Part shown: piece by piece, positions 45,771 to 54,489 of the stretch | Position numbering within the stretch: position 1 is the stretch's first letter | Layout of the letters: each line of letters opens with the position of its first letter | Notes under the pieces: generated by a model | Databases searched by the model: none | Told to the model about the DNA's origin: nothing | Seen by the model: the letters and a program-made list of their open reading frames with translations, nothing else | DNA from: G965213525 sp965213525 | GTDB taxonomy: Bacteria > Actinomycetota > Acidimicrobiia > Acidimicrobiales > Poriferisodalaceae | Direction: 5' to 3' | Length of the DNA stretch: 64,000 nt | Assembly: GCA_965213525.1 (NCBI GenBank) | Contig: OZ243889.1 | Coordinates: forward strand, 2,356,001 to 2,420,000 | Program-made: the position numbers and the translations under genes

Positions 45771-46312
45771 CGTGCGCCCTCGCGCACGAGGGGCCGGCCG
45801 AAGTCCGAGACCGGCTCGACCGCCGTCTTCTCCCTGCCCCGGCTCTGCCAGAAGTGCCAGATCCAGATGTTGCCCACGATCACCAGCCCGTAGATGGCGA
45901 TGACGATCAGATCTCGGATGTGGATGTAGTTGGTGTCGAAGGGGAGCAGCCCGGCGACGAAGGACAGCGGGCCGGGGGCGTCGTCGGCCAACAGGCGGCC
46001 CGGGTCGTCCCAGCCGAGCTCGCCGCCCAGCTTGATCCACAGGTCGGGGACGATGCCGTAGCCGACGGTGAAGAACATGAAGGCGAACGTGGCGGCGACC
46101 ATCGCCTCGCCCCAGGTCAGTGGGGTGCCCACCGGACGAAGCGGGGCGTACAGCACGACGATCAGGGTGAAGGCGGCGAGCACGATGAGGGAGTTGATGA
46201 ACGCCGCCATCGGGCCCGAGTGCAGGGCCTCGACGATCTCGGACACGGCGATGACGATCACGACGGTCGCCACGACGACGGCGATGATGCGGCTCGAGAT
46301 CAGCCCCTCCAT
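45767..46312 (-). CDS. Uncharacterised membrane protein, first gene of the cytochrome bc operon
   Basis: The 181-residue protein (ATG at 46312) has about four hydrophobic helices (near 8-29, 35-57, 68-88 and 136-154), ending in a charged tail. Between them lies a loop, LWIKLGGELGWDDPGRLL. No cofactor ligand pattern is recognised. It overlaps the ferredoxin gene by 4 bases, so the two proteins are probably made together. It may anchor the ferredoxin to the complex. Function unknown. Confidence 0.75.
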   Translation of the reverse strand: MEGLISSRIIAVVVATVVIVIAVSEIVEALHSGPMAAFINSLIVLAAFTLIVVLYAPLRPVGTPLTWGEAMVAATFAFMFFTVGYGIVPDLWIKLGGELGWDDPGRLLADDAPGPLSFVAGLLPFDTNYIHIRDLIVIAIYGLVIVGNIWIWHFWQSRGREKTAVEPVSDFGRPLVREGAR

Positions 46313-46726
46313 GACGTTCGCTCCTCTGTGCGTGGTGATCCGCCCGTCGAGTTCCTCGTCGTCCCGGCGTCGAGCGGTCTGTTCCTCACGATCTGGTCCG
46401 GACCTCTCCACTGTGCAGCCGGGACGCTCGTGATGTCGTTCACGAGCAACGGGTGCGAAGGGGGCAAGCGCCGCCACCCGAGCGAAACCGGTCTACCACC
46501 GGGGTGTGTCGCGCTGACAACCGCACCCCGGGCCCTCGACGACATCGAACCAGGCTAGCGGTGGCCTCCGGCGGGCCCGGGGCGCCCCGGGGTGCCAGGA
46601 GGCACGCCCGGGGCCAGCGCCCGGGCCGCGCACCGCACGTGGCGTGTCCGCACCGGTGACCTCTACGGTTGTCGGCGTCGGTGCCACCTACCGGTGCCGA
46701 CGCCACCGTCGTGGCCGGAGGCCCCC
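46313..46726. promoter_or_regulatory. Divergent intergenic region between the bc operon and the cytochrome c gene
   Basis: This 414-bp stretch separates two divergently transcribed respiratory units and should hold both promoters. No convincing gene, tRNA or repeat was found. I could not identify specific promoter boxes with confidence. A GGAGG site for the plus-strand gene lies at its right edge (around 46717-46721). Confidence 0.5.
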
Positions 46727-47725
46727 GTGACCGAGGTTCCCGAGTACCTGCTGCAGCGCTCGAAGTCGCGCCGTCGGGCGTTGGGCCTGCCCGTCGACGA
46801 CGACGGCGCCGACGCCGGTGACGCTGCAGCGCCGGCGGCCGCTGGCGCCGGGACCGGTGGTGGCGGCGGGGCCTCGGGTCCGGCGCCGACCCAGCTCGCA
46901 CCGATCGAAGCCAAGGAGACGGCGCCTCCCGCACCCGAACCGGCCTACGTGCGTGCGGCGCGCACCCGACGCAAGCCCCCGGTCTGGGCGGCCGCTGCGT
47001 TCGCCATGTTGCCGGTCTACCTGTTCGTCTACGTCGCCCTCCTCGGAGAGGACACCGCCGATGCCGAGACCGCGCTCGGCCTGGGCCAGGAGCTCTACGG
47101 CGCCCAGTGCGCCAGCTGTCACCTGGCCAGCGGCGGTGGCCAGGACGAGGGCGGGGTCGGTCGTCCCCTCTACCAGGGCGAGGTCGAGCTCACCTTCCCC
47201 GATCCGGTCGATCAGTTCGACTACATCCGCCACGGGTCCTTCGCCCAGGGCACCCCCTACGGCAACCCAGATCGGCCCGGGGGGCAGCACATCGCGGCCA
47301 CGGGGATGCCCAACTTCCCCGATCTCACCGACTACGAGCTGTGGGCGATCGTCCGATACGAGCGAGAGGTGCTCTCGGGCGAGGAGCTCGACGAGGAGCA
47401 GTTGGCCGAGCGCGAGGAGCGGTTCTTGGAGTTCGAGGAGTCCGGCACCGTCACCCAGGAGCTCCAAGAGGGTGGAGCCGGCGGCGGTGGTGAGGCCGGC
47501 AGCGACGGGGCGGTCGGGGGCGCAGCCGGCGCCGAGGACGGCGACCCCGGCGAGGGCGACGCCCCGGGTGGCGGTGGCGAACCGGCCGGTGACATGGGCG
47601 AGGGCGGCGGGGGCGAGGGCGGCGGGGGCGAGGGCGGCGGAGACACCTCGGATGACAGCGGCGATGGTCTGGCCGGCAGCGGGGCCGACGGCGCCGAAGG
47701 CGGCGACAGCGACATGGGCGGCTGA
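46727..47725 (+). CDS. Membrane-anchored monoheme cytochrome c with a Gly/Glu-rich tail
   Basis: The GTG at 46727 follows GGAGG and gives 332 residues. The protein has a cytoplasmic N-terminus, one helix (about 87-105) and a cytochrome c domain with heme site CASCH at 128-132. ATGMPNFPDLTDYELW supplies the likely Met ligand. The last roughly 100 residues are an Asp/Glu/Gly-rich low-complexity tail outside the membrane. The N-terminus VTEVPEYLLQRSKSRRRALG matches the cytochrome b C-terminal subunit (TEIPEHLLKRAQ). The gene is divergent from the bc operon and probably its electron-acceptor partner. Confidence 0.88.
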   Translation: MTEVPEYLLQRSKSRRRALGLPVDDDGADAGDAAAPAAAGAGTGGGGGASGPAPTQLAPIEAKETAPPAPEPAYVRAARTRRKPPVWAAAAFAMLPVYLFVYVALLGEDTADAETALGLGQELYGAQCASCHLASGGGQDEGGVGRPLYQGEVELTFPDPVDQFDYIRHGSFAQGTPYGNPDRPGGQHIAATGMPNFPDLTDYELWAIVRYEREVLSGEELDEEQLAEREERFLEFEESGTVTQELQEGGAGGGGEAGSDGAVGGAAGAEDGDPGEGDAPGGGGEPAGDMGEGGGGEGGGGEGGGDTSDDSGDGLAGSGADGAEGGDSDMGG

Positions 47726-47758
47726 CGCCGCCCTCTCGGACGGCGCTCGGGCGACCTC

Positions 47759-49030
47759 CTAGGAGGTCACGGCGTCGGCCGCAGAGGCCGCCGCCGCGTC
47801 GACGATGCGGTCGATGTCGGCGTCGTCGTGGGCCACCGAGGGGAACACCGCCTCGTAGGCCGCCGGGGCCATCGCCACCCCCCGAGCGAGCATGCCGGTG
47901 AAGAACCGGGCGTAGGCCGCCTCGTCGGTGCGCCTGGCCCCGTCGTAGTCGACCGGCGCCTCGGGCCCGCAGAACACCCCGAGCAGGGTGGCCACCTCGG
48001 GCACCTGCCAGTGGGCGCCCGCAGCGGCGAAGGCTTGACGCAAGCCGGCACCGAGGCGCTCGGTGTTGGCCCGCAGGCGGGCGTAGAGCTCGTCGTCGAG
48101 ACGTTCGAGCACGGCCAGGCCCGCAGCGGTGGCCAGCGGGTTGCCCGACAGGGTGCCGGCCTGGAACACCGGGCCGAGGGGCGTGAGGGCGTCCATCACC
48201 TCGGCCGGCCCGCCGTAGGCGCCGATCGGCAACCCACCGCCGATGACCTTGCCGAGGCAGGTCAGGTCGGGCCGGACGTCGTAGTGGGCTTGGGCGCCGC
48301 CGGGGCCGAGGCGGAACCCGGTGATGACCTCGTCGAAGATCAACAGCGCGCCCACGCGGTCGCACTCGGCTCGGAGCCCGGCGAGGAACCCATCAGCGGG
48401 CGGGACGAGGCCCATGTTGGCCGCCACCGGCTCGACGATCACACAGGCCGTCTGCGGCGCCAGCGTCGGCACGACGTTGTAGGGCACCACCACGGTGTCG
48501 GCGACCGCGCCGGCCGGCACGCCCGCCGATCCGGGCAGGCCGTAGGTGGCCAGGGCGCTGCCGCCCTCGGCGAGCAGCACGTCGCCGTGCCCGTGGTAGT
48601 TGCCTGCGAACTTGACCACCACGTCGCGTCCGGTGACACCCCGGGCCAGGCGCACGGCGCTCATGGTCGCCTCGGTGCCGCTGTTGACCAGCCGAAGCTT
48701 CTCGATCGAGGGCACCCGCTCGGCGACGGCCTCAGCGAGCAGGATCTCACGCTCGGTCGGCGCCCCGTAGCTCGACCCGAGCGCGGCGGCGTGCTGCACG
48801 GCCTGGACGAGGGCGGGGTGGGCGTGGCCGAGGATGATCGCCCCGTAGGACGAGACCAGGTCGAGGTACTCGGTGCCCTCCTCGTCGACGACCCGCCCGC
48901 CCTCGGCCCGTGCCACGTAGTACGGCGTACCCCCGACCGCCCCGAAGGCCCGGATCGGTGAGTTGACCCCCCCGGGGATGAGCGCCAGGGCTCGCTGGTG
49001 CAGCAGGGCGTTGCGGCCGGTGTCGCTCAC
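47759..49030 (-). CDS. hemL: Glutamate-1-semialdehyde 2,1-aminomutase
   Basis: The GTG at 49030 gives 423 residues. This PLP enzyme converts glutamate-1-semialdehyde to 5-aminolevulinate. Family landmarks are PGGVNSPIRAFGAVGGTP, LVNSGTEATMSAVRLARG, FAGNYHGHGD, FDEVITGFRLG and the PLP-lysine loop CLGKVIGGGLPIGAYGG. It lies 10 bp after hemD as the last gene of the heme cluster, completing the C5 route with hemA. It is convergent with the cytochrome c gene. Confidence 0.96.
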   Translation of the reverse strand: MSDTGRNALLHQRALALIPGGVNSPIRAFGAVGGTPYYVARAEGGRVVDEEGTEYLDLVSSYGAIILGHAHPALVQAVQHAAALGSSYGAPTEREILLAEAVAERVPSIEKLRLVNSGTEATMSAVRLARGVTGRDVVVKFAGNYHGHGDVLLAEGGSALATYGLPGSAGVPAGAVADTVVVPYNVVPTLAPQTACVIVEPVAANMGLVPPADGFLAGLRAECDRVGALLIFDEVITGFRLGPGGAQAHYDVRPDLTCLGKVIGGGLPIGAYGGPAEVMDALTPLGPVFQAGTLSGNPLATAAGLAVLERLDDELYARLRANTERLGAGLRQAFAAAGAHWQVPEVATLLGVFCGPEAPVDYDGARRTDEAAYARFFTGMLARGVAMAPAAYEAVFPSVAHDDADIDRIVDAAAASAADAVTS

Positions 49031-49040
49031 GCCACCCGTT

Positions 49041-49874
49041 CTACCGTCTGCCGCGCTGCCCACCGCGAGGGGCGAGCGTCGCCGACACCGCCGCCACCAA
49101 GCCCTCCAGGGTCGAGGGATCGGCGATCGCCACGACGTCGAGGCCGACCGACCGGGCCGCCCGTGCCGTCGGTGCACCCAGGCACACCACCGGGGGGGCC
49201 GCCGGGGCGGAGCGCCCGGCGAGGGCGGCGGCACGCCTGGCATCAGCGGCGCGCCCGGCCACCGCCGCAGCGAGCGACTCAGCGGCTGATCCCGAGGTGA
49301 GGGTGATGACCTCGCACGACACCAGAGCATCCAGCTCGTCAGGCGTCGGGGTCACCGCCACGGTGTCATAGGCGTCGACCCGCACCGCCTCCCATCCGGA
49401 CGCGCCGAGGACGTCGGCCACGGCGTCACCCGCCCGGGCTGACACGGCCAGCACGGCACGCCCGGCCGGGCCCCCAGCGGTCAGAGCTTCAGCCAGGGCC
49501 CGGCCGCAGAACCGCTTGGGCACGACGTCCGCCTCCGCTCCCGCCTGGCGGCAACGGGTAGCGGTCGCGGGTCCGACGGCGGCGACACGGACGCCCGACT
49601 CGGCCAGGGCGACCAGGCGGTCGGCGACGGCGGCGACGCCGTTGGGAGAGGTGAGCACCACCCAGTCGCCGGCGACGGTGGCGTCCAGCGCAGCGGCGAG
49701 GGCCCGTCCGCCATCGGCCGGCGCCCCGATGCGCACCAACGGCACCACCTGCGGTTCGTGGCCGGCCCGGGTGAGGGCCTCGACCAGGGCTCGGGCCTGG
49801 GCGGCGGGCCGGGTGACCCCCACCGTCGCCCTCGCCGGTGGCCGGTCGGGGCGCAGCGTCGACGACGGCACCAC
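49041..49874 (-). CDS. hemD: Uroporphyrinogen-III synthase
   Basis: The 277-residue protein starts at a GTG immediately after the hemC stop. HemD sequences are poorly conserved; visible family features are VGVTRPAAQARALVEAL at the N-terminus, DWVVLTSPNGVAAVADRL, VAAVGPATATRCRQAG and LTSGSAAESLAAAV. The enzyme cyclises hydroxymethylbilane with ring D inversion. It is not fused to a methyltransferase, unlike some actinobacterial HemD. Assignment relies on motif and neighbourhood. Confidence 0.9.
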   Translation of the reverse strand: MVPSSTLRPDRPPARATVGVTRPAAQARALVEALTRAGHEPQVVPLVRIGAPADGGRALAAALDATVAGDWVVLTSPNGVAAVADRLVALAESGVRVAAVGPATATRCRQAGAEADVVPKRFCGRALAEALTAGGPAGRAVLAVSARAGDAVADVLGASGWEAVRVDAYDTVAVTPTPDELDALVSCEVITLTSGSAAESLAAAVAGRAADARRAAALAGRSAPAAPPVVCLGAPTARAARSVGLDVVAIADPSTLEGLVAAVSATLAPRGGQRGRR

Positions 49875-50771
49875 TCAGCTCGCCTGGGATGACAGCAAGG
49901 TCGTCCCGCCGGCGTCGAGCAGCTCGGCCGCCACCGCAGCGCCGACATCAGGGGTGGTCCCCGAACGTCGCGCCCGCAGCACCTGAGACCCGTCCGGGGC
50001 GGCGAGCACGCCCCGCACGGTGAGTCGGCCGTCGGTCTCGATCGTGGCCCAGGCCCCCACCGGCAGGTCACAACCCCCGCCGAGGTGGGCGAGGAACGAA
50101 CGCTCGGCGTCGACGCAGCGACGGTCATCGGCGTGCTCCAGGCCGGCGAGGGCCGCTCGGGTGGCGTCGTCGTCGGCCCGGCACTCGATGGCCAGGGCGC
50201 CCTGGCCGACCTGGGGCAGGCACAGCGCGGGGTCGAGCACGTCCAGTGCCACGTCCATCCCGAGGCGCTCGAGGGCGACCAGGGCCACCGGAACGGCGTC
50301 GACGTCGTCGTCATCGGCCCGGGCGACCCGTCGGGCGAGGTTGCCCCGCAGCTCGACGAAGCGCAGGTCAGGACGCACGTGGGCGAGCTGGGCGCGGCGG
50401 CGGGCTGAACCGGTGGCGATGGTGGCGCCCTCGTCGAGGTCGGCCAGGGGCGTGCCGACCAGGGCGTCACGGGGGTCGCCCCGGCGCGGCACCGCGGCCA
50501 GCACGAGCCCGTCGGTGCCGAACGAGGACGGGAGGTCCTTGGCCGAGTGCACCGCCGCGTCGGCCCGCCCGTCGAGCACGGCGTGCTGCACCTCGGACAC
50601 GAACACGCCGATGCCGCCCATCTCGCTGATCGGGACGTCGAGGCGCCGGTCGGCGCTGGTCGACGTGAGGACGAGCTCGGCGTCGACGCCCAGTTCGGCG
50701 AGACCGGCGGCGACGTGGTCGGCCTGCCAGAGGGCGAGCGGGCTCGACCTCGTCGCCAGGCGCAGCGGCAC
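49875..50771 (-). CDS. hemC: Porphobilinogen deaminase (hydroxymethylbilane synthase)
   Basis: The 298-residue protein has the N-terminal RLATRSSPLALWQADHVA, the catalytic aspartate loop AVHSAKDLPSSF (Asp79), GSARRRAQLAHVRPDL and LRGNLARR. Cys234 in LGGGCDLPVGA carries the dipyrromethane cofactor. It polymerises four porphobilinogens. It lies between hemA and hemD with minimal spacing. Confidence 0.96.
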   Translation of the reverse strand: MPLRLATRSSPLALWQADHVAAGLAELGVDAELVLTSTSADRRLDVPISEMGGIGVFVSEVQHAVLDGRADAAVHSAKDLPSSFGTDGLVLAAVPRRGDPRDALVGTPLADLDEGATIATGSARRRAQLAHVRPDLRFVELRGNLARRVARADDDDVDAVPVALVALERLGMDVALDVLDPALCLPQVGQGALAIECRADDDATRAALAGLEHADDRRCVDAERSFLAHLGGGCDLPVGAWATIETDGRLTVRGVLAAPDGSQVLRARRSGTTPDVGAAVAAELLDAGGTTLLSSQAS

Positions 50772-50779
50772 CCGCAGGC

Positions 50780-52039
50780 CTAGAGCCCGAACAGGTCGCG
50801 CAGCGATCCGGCCAGACGGTCGCCCTTCGGGCTGCCCGCCGCGTCCTTCAGCCGCACCGTCGGCTCGTGCAGCAGCTTGGCGACCAAGCCCCGGGTCACG
50901 GCGTCGACCGCCTCACGCTCGGCGTCCCCGAGACCATCGAGGCGAGAGGCGTGGCGGGCGAGCTCAGCGAGACGGGTCGCTTCGGCGCGGCTGCGCAGAT
51001 CGGTGATGAGCGGGGCGACCTCACGGGCCGAGCGGATCGACACGAAGCGGTCGAGCTCGTCCTCGACGATGTCGACCACCCGGGCGACCTCACCGGCGCG
51101 GTCCTGGCGGCCCTCGGCGGCGAATCGGGACAGGTCGTCCATGTCGAGCAGGGTCACACCCGCCAGCTCGGCCACCGCCGGGTCGACGTCTCGGGGCACG
51201 GCGACGTCGACGACGAGCAGCGGCCGCCCAGCACGTCGTGGCGTCACCGACGCTAGATCGGCGTGCTCGACCAGCATCTCTGATGCGCCGGTCGAGGTGA
51301 GCAGCAGATCGACGTCGACGAGGCGGTCACCGAGGCGGTCCAGGGCCAGGGCGCTGCCCCCCACCCGGGCTGCCAGGGCCTCGGCGCGGCTGGCCGTGCG
51401 GTTGGCGACCGCGATCTCGTCCACCCCGGCGCCGTGGAGGGCGACGACCATGCCCTCGCCCATCTCACCGGCGCCGACCACGAGCACCCTGCGGCCCCCC
51501 AGGCCACCGAGGGCCTGGGCGGCCATCTCGACCGCGGCATGGCTGACCGAGGCGGTGCCCCGGGCGATGCCGGTCTCGGTGCGGGCCCGCTTGCCGGTCT
51601 CAAGGGCGTGGCGGAACACCAGGTTGGACGTGGTGCCGGCGGTGCCCTCCGAGCGGGCGACGTGCCAGGCCGAACGGACCTGGCCGAGGATCTCGTGCTC
51701 GCCGAGCACCGCGGAGTCGAGCCCGGCCGCCACCCTGAACAGGTGTCGGGCGGCGTCGTCGTCGTAGCGGACCGTGAGGTGGCCGGTCAGCTCGTCACCG
51801 GCGACGCCGGCCCGATCGCGCAGCAGGTCGCACAGCTCGTCGAAGGCGCCGTGGAAGCGCTCGACCCCCACGTACAGCTCGATGCGGTTGCAGGTCGACA
51901 GCACCACGGCCTCGCTGACGTGGGTGAGCGACGCCACCTCGCGGCAGACCTTGGCCAGATCGTCGGGCGCAACGACGCATCGATCGAGCAGCTCCAGCGG
52001 TGCGCTGCGATGATCGAGTCCAACGACGACGAACGACAC
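50780..52039 (-). CDS. hemA: Glutamyl-tRNA reductase
   Basis: The GTG at 52039 follows GGAGGAG at ideal spacing and gives 419 residues. It catalyses the first step of the C5 heme pathway. The catalytic cysteine is Cys50 in VLSTCNRIELYVG. GLDHRSAPLELLDR, LGEHEILGQVRSAW, VLVVGAGEMGEGMV (NADPH site) and DVAVPRDVDPAV follow, with a C-terminal dimerisation domain. Rex lies upstream on the same strand. Confidence 0.96.
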   Translation of the reverse strand: MSFVVVGLDHRSAPLELLDRCVVAPDDLAKVCREVASLTHVSEAVVLSTCNRIELYVGVERFHGAFDELCDLLRDRAGVAGDELTGHLTVRYDDDAARHLFRVAAGLDSAVLGEHEILGQVRSAWHVARSEGTAGTTSNLVFRHALETGKRARTETGIARGTASVSHAAVEMAAQALGGLGGRRVLVVGAGEMGEGMVVALHGAGVDEIAVANRTASRAEALAARVGGSALALDRLGDRLVDVDLLLTSTGASEMLVEHADLASVTPRRAGRPLLVVDVAVPRDVDPAVAELAGVTLLDMDDLSRFAAEGRQDRAGEVARVVDIVEDELDRFVSIRSAREVAPLITDLRSRAEATRLAELARHASRLDGLGDAEREAVDAVTRGLVAKLLHEPTVRLKDAAGSPKGDRLAGSLRDLFGL

Positions 52040-52168
52040 GCGACTCCTCCTGTGGGCCCACGTGCCCAAACGAGTCAGGGACCATTCAACCAAGCGGGCG
52101 TCGCGGCGGCGAGTCGCCACGTCACAGGTCACAGGCGCGACCGGCGCGTGCGTGAGGCCCCCAGTCGG

Positions 52169-52819
52169 TCACGACGCCGAGGCGGCTCGATCCTGGGTCT
52201 CGCGGCGCTGGGCGTAGAACGTGAGGACCTGCATCTCGAGGGCGAGGTCGACGGCGCGGACCGACACGTCGCCCTCCACCGACACGATGGCCGGGGCGAA
52301 GTTCAGGATCGACGCCACCCCGGCTCGCACGAAGGCCTCGGCGACCTCCTGGGCCGCGGCGGGGGGTGTGGCGATCACCCCGATCACCGAGGGGTGCTCC
52401 TCGACGACGGCGGGCATCTGATCCGGGGCGATGACCGGGACCCCCCGCACGGTCGTGCCGAGCTTGTCAGGGTCGGTGTCGACGAGCGCCACGATGGCGA
52501 AGCCGCGCTCGGCGAACCCCCGGTAGCCCGTCAGCGCCGATCCGAGGTTGCCCGCCCCGGCCACCACCACCGCCCACTCGTGGTCCAAGCCGAGCTCGTT
52601 GCGGATGCCGAACAGCAGGAACCGCACGTCGTAGCCGACGCCTCGGCGTCCGTAGGAGCCGATGTGGGACAGGTCACGACGGACCGTCGCCGCCGTCTCG
52701 CCGGTCATCTGGGCGATCCGCTCAGATGACGTCGTGGTCACGCGGTCCTCGGCCAGGTCGAGCAGCGCCCGCAGGTACAGCGGCAGCCGGGCCACGGTGG
52801 CCTCGGGCACGTCCTGCAC
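52169..52819 (-). CDS. rex: Redox-sensing transcriptional repressor Rex
   Basis: The 216-residue protein has an N-terminal winged helix (VARLPLYLRALLDLAED, SSERIAQMTGETAATVRRDLSHIGSYGRRGVGY) and a Rossmann domain (VVVAGAGNLGSALTGY) that senses the NADH/NAD+ ratio. A domain-swapped C-terminal helix follows. Rex usually represses respiratory and heme genes when NADH is low. It heads rex-hemA-hemC-hemD. A perfect Rex box was not found in the 129-bp gap before hemA, so its targets here are inferred from position. Confidence 0.95.
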   Translation of the reverse strand: MQDVPEATVARLPLYLRALLDLAEDRVTTTSSERIAQMTGETAATVRRDLSHIGSYGRRGVGYDVRFLLFGIRNELGLDHEWAVVVAGAGNLGSALTGYRGFAERGFAIVALVDTDPDKLGTTVRGVPVIAPDQMPAVVEEHPSVIGVIATPPAAAQEVAEAFVRAGVASILNFAPAIVSVEGDVSVRAVDLALEMQVLTFYAQRRETQDRAASAS

Positions 52820-52823
52820 CGCG

Positions 52824-54323
52824 TCAGACCGTCTCTGTGATCAGCCGGCGGGCGAGCTTGCCCGCACCGCTGCGGGGCAGGGCGTCGACGAAGCGGACCT
52901 TGGTGGGCGCCTTGTAGCGGGGCAGCTGGCGGGCGCAGTGGTCGATGAGCGACTGCTCGTCGACGGCGAGTGCGTCGTCCACCACGACGTGGGCGACGAC
53001 CGCCTCGCCGGTGTGGGGGTGGGGGACGCCGGTCACGCCGACCTCGACGACCGCCGGGTGCGCGGCGAGCACCGTCTCGACCTCGGCGGGGAAGACGTTG
53101 AACCCCGAGACGATGATGATGTCCTTGGACCGGTCGACGAGGTTCAAGAAGCCGTCGTCATCGACGACGCCGATGTCGCCGGTGCGCAACCACCCGTCGT
53201 CGTCGAACACCGCAGCGGTGGCCTCGTCGTCGCCCCAGTAGCCGATGAACACGTTGTCGCCCCGCACCAGCACCTCGCCGGGATCGCCCTCGAGGGCGTC
53301 CTCCCCCTCTTCGTCCACGAGGCGCATCTCGATGCCGGGCAGCGGGACGCCGACCGACCCCGCCCGGGGGGCCACCCCGAGCGACGTCGTGATCGCCGGG
53401 CCCGCCTCGGTGAGGCCGTAGCCCTGGGAGATCGTGACGCCGAAGCGGTCCCGCATCGCCTCGAACACCGCCCTGGGCAGCGGGGCCCCGCCCGAGCTGA
53501 CCCGCCGCAGCGTCGACAGGTCCCCACGGTCGAGGTCGGGGAGGTCGAGGATGGCCTGCAGCATCGGGGGTACGGCCGCCAGGCTCGTCACCCCGTGGCG
53601 CACGATCGACTCGACGGCGTTGGACGGATCGAAGTTCTCGACCAGCAGCAGCGCCGCCCCGCCCGACAACCCGTAGCCGAGCACGCCGTTGAGGCCATAG
53701 GAGTGCGACAGCGGCAGCACCGCCATGACGACGTCACCGGGCCCGAGGGGGGTCGGGTCCTGCAGGCGAAGCTGGCGTTGGTTGGCGAGCAGGTTGGCGT
53801 GGGTGAGGGTGGCGGCCTTGGGGCCCCCGGCGGTGCCCGACGTCCAGAGCAGCACCGCTGGATCGCCACCACCGGCGCCGCGACGCTCGACGGGGTCGTG
53901 GGCACGCACCTCGGCATAGGACAGATCGGCCGAGCCCTCGTCGCTGCTCGGCCCGATGACGACCTCGACGTCGAGTCGACCCGAGCCGTCGGCGTCAAGA
54001 CGGGTGGCGGGCGCTGGTCCGAGGACGACCGCCCGGGCGCCGACCACCCGCAGCTGCTCGCTGATCTCGGGGCGGGGCGACCGGTCGTTCAGCGGTACCG
54101 CCACCGCGCCGGCGTGCAGCGCGCCGAGCAGCGACACGCAGAACGTCGAGTTGTTGGCACAGACGATGCCGACGCGGTCGCCGGGCTCGATGCCGGCGGC
54201 CACGAGGGCGCCGGCCGTGCGCGCGACCTGGTCGACCAGCTCGCCGTAGGTGGTCGACTTGCCCTGGGACACCAGGGCAAGATCCTCAGACGGGTGGCGG
54301 TCGATGATCGATGCCAGATGCAC
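52824..54323 (-). CDS. Acyl-CoA synthetase (AMP-dependent ligase family)
   Basis: The 499-residue protein starts at GTG 54323, preceded by GAGGGGGG; an upstream GTG at 54350 is possible. It is an adenylate-forming enzyme with the phosphate loop LLWTSGTAGGPKAATLTHAN, QGYGLTEAGPAI, the hinge WLRTGDIGVVDDDGFLNLVDRSKD and the C-terminal lysine in LPRSGAGKLARRL. It activates a carboxylic acid, probably a fatty acid, as CoA thioester. The substrate cannot be told from sequence. It lies 5 bp upstream of rex on the same strand. Confidence 0.9.
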   Translation of the reverse strand: MHLASIIDRHPSEDLALVSQGKSTTYGELVDQVARTAGALVAAGIEPGDRVGIVCANNSTFCVSLLGALHAGAVAVPLNDRSPRPEISEQLRVVGARAVVLGPAPATRLDADGSGRLDVEVVIGPSSDEGSADLSYAEVRAHDPVERRGAGGGDPAVLLWTSGTAGGPKAATLTHANLLANQRQLRLQDPTPLGPGDVVMAVLPLSHSYGLNGVLGYGLSGGAALLLVENFDPSNAVESIVRHGVTSLAAVPPMLQAILDLPDLDRGDLSTLRRVSSGGAPLPRAVFEAMRDRFGVTISQGYGLTEAGPAITTSLGVAPRAGSVGVPLPGIEMRLVDEEGEDALEGDPGEVLVRGDNVFIGYWGDDEATAAVFDDDGWLRTGDIGVVDDDGFLNLVDRSKDIIIVSGFNVFPAEVETVLAAHPAVVEVGVTGVPHPHTGEAVVAHVVVDDALAVDEQSLIDHCARQLPRYKAPTKVRFVDALPRSGAGKLARRLITETV

Positions 54324-54362
54324 GTGGAACCCCCCTCGGGTCAGACCCACCCACGGACTGCC

Positions 54363-54449
54363 TCACAAGACGAACACGAACTGGACGACCGCCGCCACCA
54401 GGATGATCGCCAGCAGGGCGGCCATGGCCAGGGTCGTGGCCGGCCTCAC
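54363..54449 (-). CDS. Possible 28-residue hydrophobic small protein
   Basis: A GTG at 54449 opens a short frame (MRPATTLAMAALLAII, then LVAAVVQFVFVL and stop), a single strongly hydrophobic segment. It lies between the SAM hydrolase stop and the acyl-CoA ligase start on the same strand. No ribosome site is evident and the family is unknown. The uninterrupted hydrophobic stretch is the only support. Confidence 0.3.
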   Translation of the reverse strand: MRPATTLAMAALLAIILVAAVVQFVFVL

Positions 54450-54489
54450 CGCCAGACCCCCGGGACGGGGCCGACGAGCCCGGTGGCGC

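Noticed and set aside
47753..47768. Perfect 16-bp palindrome GACCTCCTAGGAGGTC at the hemL stop codon
   Set aside because: It has no loop, so it cannot form a usable hairpin, and its core is just the TAG stop plus flanking codons. A bidirectional terminator function is not supported.
52040..52168. Rex operator between rex and hemA
   Set aside because: No sequence close to the TGTGAAC-type palindrome was found. Only weak short symmetry (GTGGGCCCAC) is present.
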